Assembly (NCBI RefSeq): GCF_003865135.1
Contig: NZ_BHZC01000001.1
Span: 8,618,001-8,682,000, forward strand
Direction: 5' to 3'
DNA length: 64,000 nucleotides
Origin: Streptomyces chrestomyceticus JCM 4735
Lineage (GTDB): Bacteria > Actinomycetota > Actinomycetes > Streptomycetales > Streptomycetaceae
The notes beneath the pieces were generated by a model, which ran no database searches, was not told the origin of the DNA, and saw only the letters and a list, made by a program, of their open reading frames with translations. Positions 53,809 through 63,240 of this stretch are shown here, in pieces (position 1 is the first letter of the stretch; every line of letters starts with the position of its first letter). The position numbers were made by a program, and so were the translations under genes.

Positions 53809-54191
53809 CCCGCACACCCCACACCGACGAGCCGGCCCAGGTCGTGCTCAGTGCTCAGTCCTCGGCCGACGCCGAGGCCGTGTTCAGCACGCTGCGCAGT
53901 TGCTTCGACTCCGACCGCGCCGACGGCGACACCGCGCACGACCAGCCGCACCGGCCCGGTCACCCGGTCGTCTGGACCGAGACCTTCGAGACCTCGGAAG
54001 TCCGCGGCGACGTCCGGCCGAACGCGGACCTGTCCGCCGCCGTCACCGCCGACCTCCAGGGCAGCCACTTGGCGGTGGACCGGCTGCGGGACGTGCTGAC
54101 GCGCGCGTTCTCCGTCCGTACGGAAGGCACGGTGTCGGGCGACCAGGAGGTCGAGCTCCAGATCGTCCTGGAGAGTACGGGGCAGAGCTGA
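53805..54191 (+). CDS. Small protein fused to the formate dehydrogenase operon
   Basis: This 128-residue soluble acidic protein has two strand-helix units (QVVLSAQSSADAEAVFSTL, then SHLAVDRLRDVLTRAFSVRT) and no Cys or metal motif. I do not recognise a family. Because it overlaps the NrfD stop by 4 nt, a role in assembly, maturation or regulation of the complex is likely but unproven. FdhD- or FdhE-type genes are not in the window. Confidence 0.75.
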   Translation: MTRTPHTDEPAQVVLSAQSSADAEAVFSTLRSCFDSDRADGDTAHDQPHRPGHPVVWTETFETSEVRGDVRPNADLSAAVTADLQGSHLAVDRLRDVLTRAFSVRTEGTVSGDQEVELQIVLESTGQS

Positions 54192-54278
54192 CCCTCTTCC
54201 GGCGAAGTATGTGTGCCGCGGGCGGGTGCGGAGCAGCCTCAGTTCTGCTCCGCGCCCGCCCACGGGCGACCGGGGCCC

Positions 54279-54450
54279 TCACCCCGGCGTCTGTGCGCCC
54301 CGTACCAGGTGCTCCGCATACGCGTCGGCGGTGAAGGACGCCGGCGGTTCGCGCGTCAGCGTCGTACGTTCGAGGAGCGCACGGGCTTCGGCGGCCGGGG
54401 CCCGGTATGCCGAGCACCTGGGCGGGGCGGGCCGGTTCGGTGGTGGGCAT
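54279..54450 (-). CDS. Possible 56-residue protein, split by an apparent frameshift
   Basis: An ATG at 54450 with GGGAG 6 nt upstream opens MPTTEPARPAQVLGIPGP, and coding quality continues in another frame as AAEARALLERTTLTREPPAS, then FTADAYAEHLVRG, to a TGA at 54279. One base fewer in the G run at 54397-54400 would make one 56-residue frame. No family is recognised. Third positions are C/G-rich along the joined frame. Confidence 0.4.
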
Positions 54451-54617
54451 GGGCGTCTCCCGGATCAGCGTGCGGGGTGTCGTTCGTGTTCGTGTGAAGG
54501 GTGCGAACGTCACGTACGGAGACTCTGGCAGTGGCACTGAATGCCATCAAGCGTGGACGGATGCCAACTTCTGCCAATCTTCCCGCCAGCCCTTGCGAAG
54601 ACTGCCAAGCAAGCCGT

Positions 54618-55334
54618 CTACGCGGCCCGCTCCCTCCGCCACGCCACCGCGTCGGCGGTCAGCGGTGCCTGGATGGTGTAGACATCGCCGACCCGCAGGT
54701 TGTCCGGCGTGCTGTATTCGCCGTGGCAGCCGATGACGGAGACGGCGACCTGGGAATCCGGCTGCCAGAACGTCCGGTAGTACGGCGCGTTCGCCGGATC
54801 CTCCGGAATCTCCAGCAGCGGAACACCGCGCCGCTCCAGCAGACGCCGCAGCTTCTCGAACCGCAGCCTGGGAGCAAAGCGCCCGTACCGGGCCCGTATC
54901 GCCTCGTCGACGACCTTGTGCTTGCGGTGGGCCAGCCTGTGCACTTGCAAGGTGAAGTGGTGTCCCGCCCAGGGGGAGCCGACGGAATCGCGATCCCAGA
55001 AGAATTCGGGCAGGGCATAGGAATATCCCAGGCTCTGCTCACCGAATCTGTTCTCGCCGAAGTCCGGCCCGAGCACCTCGGCGACGCGTTCGGGAGAATC
55101 CGTGTACCGCAGGCCGAGCACGGTGCCGGTGGTGACGACGTCCATGTAGAACGCCAGGGAATACGGGGTCAATTGCTGTTCCTCGGCAAGTCGCGTGAAG
55201 AGGAGCAGTTTACGGTCCTCGGCGGTCAGGCGCTGTCGGCCGGAGTCGTGCGCGCCTTGGAAGCCCCCGGAAATCGGCGGGAAAAACGGCCGGGAAGGCG
55301 CGCGGACGCACCTCCCGGCCGTCACCGGGTTCAC
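54618..55334 (-). CDS. Protein of unknown function, start unresolved
   Basis: This is a soluble 200-240 residue protein of unknown function. Clear conserved-looking text begins at [20 protein letters not shown] and continues with [45 protein letters not shown] and [18 protein letters not shown]. The only upstream start in frame is a GTG at 55334, but codons 6-16 from there overlap a strong metE terminator, so the natural start may lie later or a lesion may hide it. I cannot name a family. Confidence 0.7.
   Translation of the reverse strand: MNPVTAGRCVRAPSRPFFPPISGGFQGAHDSGRQRLTAEDRKLLLFTRLAEEQQLTPYSLAFYMDVVTTGTVLGLRYTDSPERVAEVLGPDFGENRFGEQSLGYSYALPEFFWDRDSVGSPWAGHHFTLQVHRLAHRKHKVVDEAIRARYGRFAPRLRFEKLRRLLERRGVPLLEIPEDPANAPYYRTFWQPDSQVAVSVIGCHGEYSTPDNLRVGDVYTIQAPLTADAVAWRRERAA
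55283..55320 (-). terminator. Intrinsic terminator of metE
   Basis: Perfect 8-bp arms GGCCGGGA (55288-55295) and TCCCGGCC (55313-55320) with a 17-nt loop lie 19 bp after the metE stop. On the minus strand they are followed by GTTTTTC, a T-run that is uncommon in this group and makes the call firm. Confidence 0.8.
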
Positions 55335-55338
55335 CGGA

Positions 55339-57657
55339 TCACGACACCGGCAACTCCCCGCGCACCGTCCGCGCCGCCGTGACCAGGTTCTTCAGCGAAG
55401 CCCGCGTCTCGGGCCAGCCCCGGGTCTTCAGACCGCAGTCGGGGTTGACCCACAGCCGCTCGGCCGGGATGGCGCCGAGGCCCTTGCGCAGCAGGCTCGC
55501 CGCCTCCTCGGCGCTCGGCACGCGGGGCGAGTGGATGTCGTACACGCCCGGCCCGGCCTCCCGCGGATAACCGTGTTCGGCCAGTTCACGGGCCACCTGC
55601 ATGTGCGAGCGCGCGGCCTCCAGGCTGATCACGTCGGCGTCGAGATCGTCGATGGCCTGCACGATGTCACCGAATTCGGCGTAGCACATGTGGGTATGGA
55701 TCTGTGTCCGGTCCCGCACACCACTGGTGGTGAGCCGGAACGCCTCGGTGGCCCAGGCGAGGTACGCGGGACGGCCGGCGGCGCGCAGCGGCAGCGTCTC
55801 GCGCAGCGCCGGTTCGTCGACCTGGATGACCGAGGTGCCGGCCGCCTCCAGGTCGCCCACCTCGTCGCGCAGGGCCAGCGCCACCTGCCGGGCGGTGTCG
55901 CCGAGCGGCTGGTCGTCCCGGACGAACGACCAGGCGAGCATGGTGACCGGGCCGGTCAGCATGCCCTTGACCGGACGGTCGGTGAGCGACTGCGCGTACC
56001 GCGTCCACCGCACCGTCATCGGCTCGGGCCGCGAGATGTCGCCCGCGAGGACCGGCGGACGGACGTACCGCGTGCCGTACGACTGGACCCAGCCGTGCTG
56101 CGTGGCGAGGTACCCCGTCAGTTGCTCGGCGAAGTACTGGACCATGTCGTTGCGTTCGGGCTCGCCGTGCACGAGGACGTCGATGCCCGCCTCCTCCTGG
56201 AAGGCGAGCACCTCACGGATCTCGTTCGCGATGCGCTCCTCGTACCCGGCGGTGTCGAGGCGCCCCGCCCGCAGGTCGGCGCGCGCGGTGCGCAGTTCGG
56301 CGGTCTGCGGGAAGGAACCGATGGTGGTCGTCGGGAGCAGCGGCAGGCCGAGGTGGGCCCGCTGGGCGGCGGTCCGTTCCCCGTACGGCGCGGAGCGGCG
56401 GCCGTCGGCGTCGGTGACGGCGGCGGTACGGGCCCGTACGGCGGGGTCGTGGGTGATCGCGGAACCGGCGCGGGACGCCAGGTCCGCGCGGTTGGCGGCC
56501 AGTTCGGCGGCGATCGCGTGGGTGCCGTGCGCGAGGCCGCGGGCGAGCGTGGCGATCTCGGCGGTCTTCTGCCGGGCGAACGCCAGCCAGCGCAGGACCT
56601 GCGGGTCGATGTCCCGCTCGGCGGTGGCGTCCAGCGGTACGTGCAGCAGGGAGCAGGAGGCGGCCACGTCGACCCGGCCGGCCAGGCCCAACAGCGTACC
56701 GAGCGTGGCCAGCGACTTCTCGTAGTCGTTGATCCAGATGTTGCGGCCGTTGACGACACCGGCGACCAGCCGCTTGCCGGGCAGCCCGCCGACGGCGGCG
56801 AGCGCGTCCAGGTTGCCCGCCGCGGCCTCGGTGAAGTCCAGTGCGAGACCGTCGACAGGCGCCTTGGCGAGCACCGGCAGCGCTTCGCCGAGCTGGTCGA
56901 AGTACGAGGCGACCAGCAGCTTCGGACGGTCGGTGAGCGCGCCGAGGACGCGGTAGGCGCGCTCGGTGGCGTTGAGGTCGGCCGGGGTGTGGTCCTGCAC
57001 CAGGGCGGGCTCGTCGAGCTGTGCCCACTCGGCGCCGGCCGCACGCAGGTCCGCCAGCACTTCCGCGTAGACGGGCAGGAGCCGGTCGAGCAGGGTCAGC
57101 GGGTCGAAGTCGGCGGCGACACCGGGGGCCGGCTTGGCCAGCAGGAGGTAGGTGACCGGGCCGACGAGGACCGGGCGCGGCGTGTGGCCGAGCGCGAGCG
57201 CCTCCCGCACCTCGCCTACCTGTTTGGCGGAGTCGGTGGCGAAGACCGTGTCGGGACCCAACTCGGGAACCAGGTAGTGGTAGTTCGTGTCGAACCACTT
57301 GGTCATCTCCAGCGGCGCCACGTCCTGCGTGCCGCGCGCCATGGCGAAGTAGCCGTCCAGGGCGTCGGCGTCGACGGCGGCGCGGTGCCGTTCCGGGACG
57401 GCTCCGACCATGACGCTGGTGTCCAGCACATGGTCGTAGTACGAGAAGTCACCGGTCGGCACCTCGTGGATGCCGGCGTCGGCCAACTGCTGCCAGTTGG
57501 AGCGGCGCAGGTCGCGCGCGGTCTCCCGGAGGGCGTCCGCGGTGACGCGGCCCTTCCAGTACCCCTCGACGGCCTTCTTCAGTTCCCGGTGCTGTCCCTG
57601 GCGGGGGTAGCCGTACACGGTGGCCCGTGCTGCCGCGGCTGCGGGCTTCGCTGTCAC
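55339..57657 (-). CDS. metE: Cobalamin-independent methionine synthase MetE
   Basis: This 772-residue 5-methyltetrahydropteroyltriglutamate-homocysteine methyltransferase makes methionine without B12. The zinc site is complete: His and Cys in HTHMCYAEF, Glu in [11 protein letters not shown] and Cys in [11 protein letters not shown]. The N-terminal barrel ends before the linker [14 protein letters not shown]. The GTG at 57657 has AAGGAGA upstream. A cobalamin riboswitch in its leader should shut it off when B12 allows MetH to work. It ends in an intrinsic terminator. Confidence 0.97.
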   Translation of the reverse strand: MTAKPAAAAARATVYGYPRQGQHRELKKAVEGYWKGRVTADALRETARDLRRSNWQQLADAGIHEVPTGDFSYYDHVLDTSVMVGAVPERHRAAVDADALDGYFAMARGTQDVAPLEMTKWFDTNYHYLVPELGPDTVFATDSAKQVGEVREALALGHTPRPVLVGPVTYLLLAKPAPGVAADFDPLTLLDRLLPVYAEVLADLRAAGAEWAQLDEPALVQDHTPADLNATERAYRVLGALTDRPKLLVASYFDQLGEALPVLAKAPVDGLALDFTEAAAGNLDALAAVGGLPGKRLVAGVVNGRNIWINDYEKSLATLGTLLGLAGRVDVAASCSLLHVPLDATAERDIDPQVLRWLAFARQKTAEIATLARGLAHGTHAIAAELAANRADLASRAGSAITHDPAVRARTAAVTDADGRRSAPYGERTAAQRAHLGLPLLPTTTIGSFPQTAELRTARADLRAGRLDTAGYEERIANEIREVLAFQEEAGIDVLVHGEPERNDMVQYFAEQLTGYLATQHGWVQSYGTRYVRPPVLAGDISRPEPMTVRWTRYAQSLTDRPVKGMLTGPVTMLAWSFVRDDQPLGDTARQVALALRDEVGDLEAAGTSVIQVDEPALRETLPLRAAGRPAYLAWATEAFRLTTSGVRDRTQIHTHMCYAEFGDIVQAIDDLDADVISLEAARSHMQVARELAEHGYPREAGPGVYDIHSPRVPSAEEAASLLRKGLGAIPAERLWVNPDCGLKTRGWPETRASLKNLVTAARTVRGELPVS

Positions 57658-57835
57658 GGAACTCTCCTTCGCGAGCGTGATCTTCTCCGAGCCCGGTGAC
57701 CGGACGAGAACGCGAAGGAATGACGCGCCGGGCGAGCCACGGAGCGTCCGACGACACCCGTGCCCGCCTGCCATGACACGCCGACCCGCCCTCGAAGGTC
57801 ACCGGAAGGTCCGCGCACGTACGGACGCGCGCGGG

Positions 57836-58032
57836 CAACGGGCAGGTCTTCGGACTCGCGGGCACGCCTGCCGGAACGTCACGTCGTCCGGCGGGCACCT
57901 ACTGGCCGTCGCTTCCCGGATCCGCGGCCCGGATCCAGTGCGTATGACGGCGGTCGTTCCCGCTCACCGCTGCGGGGCAGTCCCGGATTCCCACCGGGTT
58001 CCCTCTTACGACGCGCCTGCCTGGCGGGCAGG
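57836..58032 (-). ncRNA. Cobalamin (B12) riboswitch upstream of metE
   Basis: Read on the minus strand, 57966-57995 gives the conserved core GGTGGGAATCCGGGACTG followed by CCCCGC. Bases 57841-57856 give the B12 box AGTCCGAAGACCTGCC (consensus AGYCMGGAGACCKGCC). Outer strands around 58012-58031 complete the fold. The element ends about 180 nt before the metE start. Adenosylcobalamin binding should repress metE. Exact ends are approximate. Confidence 0.9.
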
Positions 58033-58436
58033 GCGAACCAGTTGCACCGGACAGCGTAGATCGGCTGCGCCTGGTGCCGACACCCCTGTTCACATGGTGG
58101 TATGTGAGGTGAGACACGGGGGAGGGGTGGGCAGGGGTGGGAACGGGCGGGTGCGGCGGGGCCGAGGTTGAGGTTCCGTACGGTGCCCTGGATGCGTACG
58201 CCTCCCGGATGCGTACGGTGCCCCGGATGTGTCTGGATCGGTGCTCACCGGGCATGCCGGGGGTCTGAACAATGGAACATCTCTCGGTTGGGCCGTGCAT
58301 CGGCGGGCCGTCCGCCGAGCTCTGGTGCTGTACGTCGGAAGCAGGAAGCACGGGTACGGACACCGGCATCGCACGCCGGGGCGGCACTGCCGTCCCAACC
58401 GGCCCTGGCTCCGGAGCCGAAGAAGGAGGACCCGGC
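58033..58436. other. Intergenic, promoter side of metE and leader of the cupin gene
   Basis: Transcription of the riboswitch must start a little to the right of 58032 on the minus strand. Between 58176 and 58230 the unit GGATGCGTACG and relatives recur. I see no gene; the end holds the ribosome site AAGGAGGA of the cupin gene. Confidence 0.4.
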
Positions 58437-58865
58437 ATGCCCGGCACCCACGAGCACCAGCACCCGCACTCGGAGGCATGGAAGACCGCGCTCACCGTGC
58501 TGCAAGAGGTCGCCCCGCCCGCGATCCCGGAGAGCGCGCACGTGTCGACCGTCCAGATCGAGTATCCGCCCGGCGACCAGGGCGCCCCGCCGCACCGCCA
58601 CCCCGGTCCGGCCTTCGGCTACGTGGTGGAGGGCGAGATGCGCTTCGAGTTGGAAGGCGAGCCGGAGCGGATCGTCCGCGCCGGGGAAGCGTTCTGGGAG
58701 CCCGGCGGCGACGTCATCCACTACCAGGACGGCAACGCCCGCACCGACACGCGCCTGCGCTTCGTCGTCACCATGCTCTGCGAGCCGGGGCAGCCGATGT
58801 TGGTCCTGGTCGACGACGAAGAACTCAAACAGCGCGCCCACCTGCGCGCACCCCGGCAGTCCTGA
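58437..58865 (+). CDS. Cupin-domain protein
   Basis: This 142-residue single cupin has metal-binding motif 1 GAPPHRHPGPAFGYVVEGE, with two His and a Glu. The second half shows GGDVIHYQDG with a His. Such proteins are dioxygenases, isomerases or small-molecule binders. The ATG at 58437 is preceded by AAGGAGGA. It sits 46 bp ahead of an NmrA-like reductase gene, with which it is probably cotranscribed. Confidence 0.88.
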   Translation: MPGTHEHQHPHSEAWKTALTVLQEVAPPAIPESAHVSTVQIEYPPGDQGAPPHRHPGPAFGYVVEGEMRFELEGEPERIVRAGEAFWEPGGDVIHYQDGNARTDTRLRFVVTMLCEPGQPMLVLVDDEELKQRAHLRAPRQS

Positions 58866-58911
58866 CGCCTCTCCGCCCCAGCGGGCGCCCACAGCGCGAG
58901 GAGTTCACGAA

Positions 58912-59661
58912 GTGAAGATCGTGGTCATCGGAGGCACCGGCCTCATCGGGGGCAAAGTGGTCGGCAAACTCACCGAGCGCGGTCACGAGGCCGTGCCCGC
59001 CGCGCCCAGTACGGGCGTCAACACCCTCACCGGCGAGGGCCTCGACACCGTGCTGGCCGGAGCCCAGGTGGTCGTGGACGTGGCCAACTCGCCCACCTTC
59101 GAGGAGTCGGCGGTCCTGGAATTCTTCACCACCTCCACCCGCAACCTGCTGGCCGCCGAGGCGAAGGCGGGCGTCACGCACCATCTGGCGCTGTCGATCG
59201 TCGGCATCGACGGCCTGCCCGACAATGGCTACTTCCGGGCGAAGGCGGCCCAGGAGCGGCTGATCAAACAGGGGCCGGTTCCCTACTCGATCCTCCGGGC
59301 GACCCAGTTCTTCGAGTTCGTCAAAGGCATCGCCGACACTGCCACGGACGGTGAGACCGTACGCGTACCACCCGTGCTCTTCCAGCCCATGGCTGCCGAG
59401 GACGTAGCCGAAGCGGTGACCAAGGCCGCCGTGGAATCCCCGCAGAAGGCCACCACCGAAGTGGCCGGCCCCGAAGTCTTCCGCTTCGACGAACTCATCA
59501 CCCGAGCCCTGCACGCCTGGCACGACCCCCGCACGGTCGTCCCCGACGCGCATGCCCGCTACTTCGGCTCCGAGCTGACAGAGCGCAGCCTCGTACCGGA
59601 CGAGGGCAGCGCCCGGCTGGCCACCATCCGGTTCGACGACTGGTTGCGTACTTCTTCTTGA
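58912..59661 (+). CDS. NmrA-like NAD(P)-binding reductase (atypical SDR)
   Basis: This 249-residue atypical SDR has an N-terminal nucleotide loop (VVIGGTGLIGGKVVGKL) and an ALSIVGIDGLPDNGYFRAK segment, and lacks the classical YxxxK spacing. Relatives act as NAD(P)H sensors or quinone/ether reductases. The GTG at 58912 follows GAGGAG. It forms a two-gene unit with the cupin gene; such pairs are often under a redox-responsive regulator, which is not visible here. Confidence 0.9.
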   Translation: MKIVVIGGTGLIGGKVVGKLTERGHEAVPAAPSTGVNTLTGEGLDTVLAGAQVVVDVANSPTFEESAVLEFFTTSTRNLLAAEAKAGVTHHLALSIVGIDGLPDNGYFRAKAAQERLIKQGPVPYSILRATQFFEFVKGIADTATDGETVRVPPVLFQPMAAEDVAEAVTKAAVESPQKATTEVAGPEVFRFDELITRALHAWHDPRTVVPDAHARYFGSELTERSLVPDEGSARLATIRFDDWLRTSS

Positions 59662-59864
59662 AGGCGGCGCGGGCGGGAGACAGTCATCGACAGGGGTACC
59701 TCCAGCAGTCCCCAACTCTCGTACGGAGCGGCGCCTTCAACCGGCCCGGTGGGCCCCCCGCTGACTCCCGTTGGTGACCGAACCCAAACCACCAACACCC
59801 CCTCCCCCGCAGTACCCTCAACTCACTCACCCACCCATCTCCGTCCCCCCCCGAAAGGCAGGAC

Positions 59865-60827
59865 ATGCAAGACGTACGCCGGGCCCGTACGACCGACCAC
59901 ACCACACTCGTGGAGTGCGTCCAGCGCTGGTGGGGCGACTCACGCACCCCGGAACAGTCAAGGGAACTCTCCCTGCTGCTGCCCCGGTTGTTCCTCCAGC
60001 ACTTCGCGGACACCAGCCTGGTGCTGGAGGACGAGCAGGGAATCCGGGCGTTCCTCGTCGGCTTCTACTCCGCCGACCGTGCGGACGAGGCGTACATCCA
60101 CTTCGTTGGAGTGGACCCCGAGTTGCGCAAGCAGGGCGTGGCCCGCCGCCTCTACACCACCTTCTTCGAACGCGCGGCAGCAGCCGGCCGCACCGAGGTG
60201 CGCGCCATCACCTCGCCGCAGAACACCGGCTCCATCGCCTTCCACCAAGCCATGGGCTTCGAGCCGGAAGCAGGCGACCGGGAGGCGGACGGCATCCCGG
60301 TCCACAGCGACTACGACGGTCCGGGCCAGGACCGAGTGGCCTTCCGCCGCAAACTCGGCGCGCCGGAGATGCGCACCCTGGCCCCCTTCACGACGCGCGC
60401 GGCGACGCCGCAGGACTTCGACGCCATCGTGGGTGTGGTCGACGACTGGTGGGGCCGCGCCGCCTCCCGCGACCTGACGCGAGTCTTCGTGAACCACTTT
60501 TACGAAACCAGCCTGATCGCCGAACGCGACGGCGAACTGGCAGGCTTCGTCATCGGCTTCCTCTCCCCGTCCAACCCGCAAGAGGCGTACATCCACTTCA
60601 CGGGAGTAGCCCCCACTTGGCGCCGCACCGGCCTGGGCAGCTTCCTGTACGAACGCTTCTTCGCCATGGCCCGCGCCCACCACCGAACCGTGGTCAAGGC
60701 CATCACGTCCCCGCAAAACACCCGCTCCATCGCCTTCCACCGCGCCTTGGGCTTCATCCCGTCGGATCCGATCACGGATTACGACGGTCCCGCGTTGGAT
60801 CGGGTGACGTTTCGGCGGGAGCTCTAG
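59865..60827 (+). CDS. Tandem double-GNAT acetyltransferase
   Basis: This 320-residue protein consists of two homologous GNAT domains (about residues 1-165 and 170-320). Each carries an EAYIHF strand, an acetyl-CoA loop (DPELRKQGVARRLY; APTWRRTGLGSFLY) and a matching ITSPQNT..SIAFH..(M/L)GF end. The internal duplication is obvious. The second half has Gly-Leu-Gly in its loop; the first has Gly-Val-Ala. Either may be the active half. The acceptor is unknown. Confidence 0.9.
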   Translation: MQDVRRARTTDHTTLVECVQRWWGDSRTPEQSRELSLLLPRLFLQHFADTSLVLEDEQGIRAFLVGFYSADRADEAYIHFVGVDPELRKQGVARRLYTTFFERAAAAGRTEVRAITSPQNTGSIAFHQAMGFEPEAGDREADGIPVHSDYDGPGQDRVAFRRKLGAPEMRTLAPFTTRAATPQDFDAIVGVVDDWWGRAASRDLTRVFVNHFYETSLIAERDGELAGFVIGFLSPSNPQEAYIHFTGVAPTWRRTGLGSFLYERFFAMARAHHRTVVKAITSPQNTRSIAFHRALGFIPSDPITDYDGPALDRVTFRREL

Positions 60828-60924
60828 GGGGGCGGGCGGCCGTTGTGTGTGGGGGCCGCCCGTCTGCGTCACGGCACCGGTTTGGCGACGGTGGCGCCAC
60901 TACCGGGCAGGCAAGGGGCGTGGG

Positions 60925-61258
60925 GCCTCCCCCTCCGCACGCGCGGGGACCACATCACTACGGGCACGGACCACCGGTCGGCCACGGGACCACCCCCGCA
61001 CGCGCGGGGACCACCTGGCGGCGGCCATCAACGGCGTCGCCGACGTGGGACCACCCCCGCACGCGCGGGGACCACGGATTCGGGCGACCTGATCGACGCC
61101 GCGGGATGGGACCATCCCCGCACGCGCGGGGACCACGGCGCCGGCGACCCCTCCCAGTTCCCCTCCGGGGGACCACCCCCGCACGCGCGGGGACCACCAA
61201 TCCAGGTCAGTCGCCGATGCCCAACTCGCGGGACCACCCCCGCACGCGCGGGGACCAC
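60925..61258 (-). CRISPR. Type I-E CRISPR array, 6 repeats and 5 spacers
   Basis: Repeats of 29 nt lie at 60925-60953, 60986-61014, 61047-61075, 61108-61136, 61169-61197 and 61230-61258, separated by five spacers of exactly 32 nt (61-nt period). On the minus strand the repeat begins GTGGTCCCCGCGCGTG, the type I-E form. The leftmost repeat is degenerate in its first third, and the one at 61108 has one change. The degenerate end is thus leader-distal, and the leader is on the right (61259 onward). No cas gene is present in the window. Confidence 0.97.
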
Positions 61259-61400
61259 AGGCCTCGACCAGCGGATTTGTCAGGCGCGGTGGTGGTTTTT
61301 CCTTACTTCTGGAGATCCCGGCAAACGCTGCGAAAACGTCCTTTTCTCGGTCATTGAGTCGCTGCTCTTCCTCGATGGAGAAGCCGTTGATTCGAAGGTG
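61259..61400 (-). promoter_or_regulatory. CRISPR leader
   Basis: The AT-richer stretch right of the array includes a GGTGGTTTTTCC block and CGAAAACG, unlike the surrounding coding composition. Array orientation, judged by repeat form and the degenerate far repeat, places the leader and promoter here, with transcription leftward. Confidence 0.65.
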
Positions 61401-61909
61401 AGGTGTTTCGCGGCTTGGACTTGTGGTCGGTGGAGCAGGATAGACCTTCCTGGCCCACGGATCGCGTCCTTGGCCTCTCCCGTCCGTGCGTGCGCCACCT
61501 CGCCTCCTCGGGCGTCGAGAAGCCGCGTCGAACGCGGCGGAGTGCCGGGAACGGTGACTGTGTCCGAAGGGCCGGGCTGCGCCAGGGCGGTTGCCGTGCC
61601 GCGATCCCGCCGCCGATGACCCGTACGCGATGCACGTTTCGCTCCGCTCTTCGGTACGGCCTGCCGGTTGACGGTGGTGATGGTCGCGCCCCGGATGCCG
61701 GCAACCCCTGTTGGCGTACTCGCAGTCGGCATGCCCGGTGCAGACATACCCATGCGACCTCGATCGCCGACTGTGGCTACAGTGATCTCGCACAATCAGC
61801 CACCCCATTTCCGTAAAGACTCGGAATGGAGATGGCAGTAATTCGTATATGGGGCGTCAAGTGATCGCAGTGCGCCCCTATACGGACAACGGGGTCACGG
61901 GAGGGCCTA
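61401..61909. other. Non-coding stretch between CRISPR leader and secretion operon
   Basis: No gene with family resemblance was found on either strand, including cas1e or cas2e, which would be expected next to the leader. Near the right end an inverted repeat GGGGCG/CGCCCC (61851-61856, 61873-61878) lies in an AT-rich context and probably belongs to the promoter or leader of the gene at 61910. Confidence 0.45.
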
Positions 61910-62224
61910 ATGGGTAACGGCTACGACGTCGAGAGCGCTGCTCTGCGCCGGTATGCGAGCGCGGTGGACGAGTCCGCGGGACGGGTCGAGAAGATTCGTA
62001 ACCGGGTCCGTGGGCTGGAACTGTCCGGCGGGGTGTTCGGGATGCTCTCCGAGTCCGACGGCCTCAAGGCGGACTACGACAAGCAGTCCGAGGAAGCCGT
62101 CAGCGATCTCCATGACGTCAAGGAGTCCCTGGGGGCCATCGCCGACGGCATGCGGCTGGCGGCCGACGGCTACGACACCAACGAGGACGACCAGGTCCGG
62201 CTCATGGGCGGAGGCCAGGCGTGA
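61910..62224 (+). CDS. ESX/EspC-like secretion substrate
   Basis: This 104-residue all-helical protein resembles the EspC/WXG100-type substrates of type VII secretion: ALRRYASAVDESAGRVEKIR, a central bend (SGGVFGMLSESDGL) and a second helix (DLHDVKESLGAIADGMRLAA) followed by YDTNEDDQ. It would form a helical hairpin dimer with a partner. The ATG at 61910 follows GGGAGGG. Its TGA overlaps the next GTG start (GTGA). Confidence 0.82.
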   Translation: MGNGYDVESAALRRYASAVDESAGRVEKIRNRVRGLELSGGVFGMLSESDGLKADYDKQSEEAVSDLHDVKESLGAIADGMRLAADGYDTNEDDQVRLMGGGQA

Positions 62225-63240
62225 GCCAGGCACTGGAACGTATCGGGTTCGACGTCGACTGGAGCAACCCGCTGGCGGGCGCGCTCGACTCCACGATCCG
62301 CGGCGCGGTCAAGAGCCTCGGACTCGACGAGTACCTGGAGAAGGTCAGCGGCGACAACGAGAAGCTGATCGCCACCGCCCGCGAGTGGCGGACCGCCGCC
62401 TCCGAGATGCAGGGCGTCGTCGACGACCTCCAGGCCGAGCGCCGAACGCTGCAGGCGTCCTGGACGGGGGAGGCGTCCACCGCCTTCGGCACGACCATGA
62501 CCGAGTTCGAGCAGGCCCTGAAGGGCGAGGCCGAGGACATGATCACGGTCGCCGAACTCCTGGAGACGGCGGCGGAGGCCTGCACCGAGGCCGAGGAGAC
62601 GATGATCGAGCTGATCACCGAGATCGTCGAGGCGCTGCTGGTGGCCGCCGCGACGGCGGCGATCGTCGCGATCCTCACGGCCGGCGTCGGCGCGGCCATC
62701 GGCCCGCTGATCGGGGCCGCGGGGGCCACGCACCGGGCTCTGAAGGCCGTACGGATCACCGCCAAGCTCGCGGACAAGCTCAAGGATCTCGCCGACCGGA
62801 TGCGCGCCCTGCAGAAGTTGCGGAGGGCACGTATCAAGGCCAAGGCGCTGTGGCGCAACAAGAACGCCCGCAAGAAGATCGGCAGGGGGGTCAAGCAGGT
62901 CGTCAAGCGGGCCGCGGGAGCCAAGGCCGCCGGGGCCGTCATCGGCGCGGCGCCGCTCGCCAACAGCGTCATCGAGCACCACACCGGCGTGGATGTCGGC
63001 GAGAAGGTCGGCCAGTGGGCCGACAAGGGCGAGGCCGCGCTCCATGACGCGACCGGCCTCAAGGGGGTCCACGTCGGCGACCACCGGTGGGACGTGGAGC
63101 ACCAGGACGCGGGCAAGCCGCCGCCGCTCACGGAGCAGCAGAAGCAGTACGCCGACCGCCCCGACCCCAAGAGCTTCGACGAGCGGCTGGCCGAGGCGGC
63201 TCCGCGCGCGGCCAAGCCTGTACGCGAGGTGTTCGGATGA
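62221..63240 (+). CDS. WXG100-type N-terminus fused to a basic helical domain
   Basis: This 339-residue protein has an N-terminal WXG100 hairpin (helix 1 near residues 42-75, the W-T-G bend in ASWTGEAS at about 80, helix 2 to 125). A hydrophobic segment follows (ALLVAAATAAIVAILTAGVG, near 140-160), then a very basic helical stretch (RRARIKAKALWRNKNARKKI, about 200-225) and an acidic tail. This is the layout of LXG/WXG polymorphic secretion effectors, but no known toxin domain is recognised. It is coupled to both neighbours by 4-nt overlaps. Confidence 0.82.
   Translation: MSQALERIGFDVDWSNPLAGALDSTIRGAVKSLGLDEYLEKVSGDNEKLIATAREWRTAASEMQGVVDDLQAERRTLQASWTGEASTAFGTTMTEFEQALKGEAEDMITVAELLETAAEACTEAEETMIELITEIVEALLVAAATAAIVAILTAGVGAAIGPLIGAAGATHRALKAVRITAKLADKLKDLADRMRALQKLRRARIKAKALWRNKNARKKIGRGVKQVVKRAAGAKAAGAVIGAAPLANSVIEHHTGVDVGEKVGQWADKGEAALHDATGLKGVHVGDHRWDVEHQDAGKPPPLTEQQKQYADRPDPKSFDERLAEAAPRAAKPVREVFG

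Noticed and set aside
61280..61795. Minus-strand frames next to the CRISPR leader as cas2e/cas1e or a remnant
   Set aside because: None of the three frames shows Cas motifs; composition is Arg/Pro/Ser-rich and codon use is poor.
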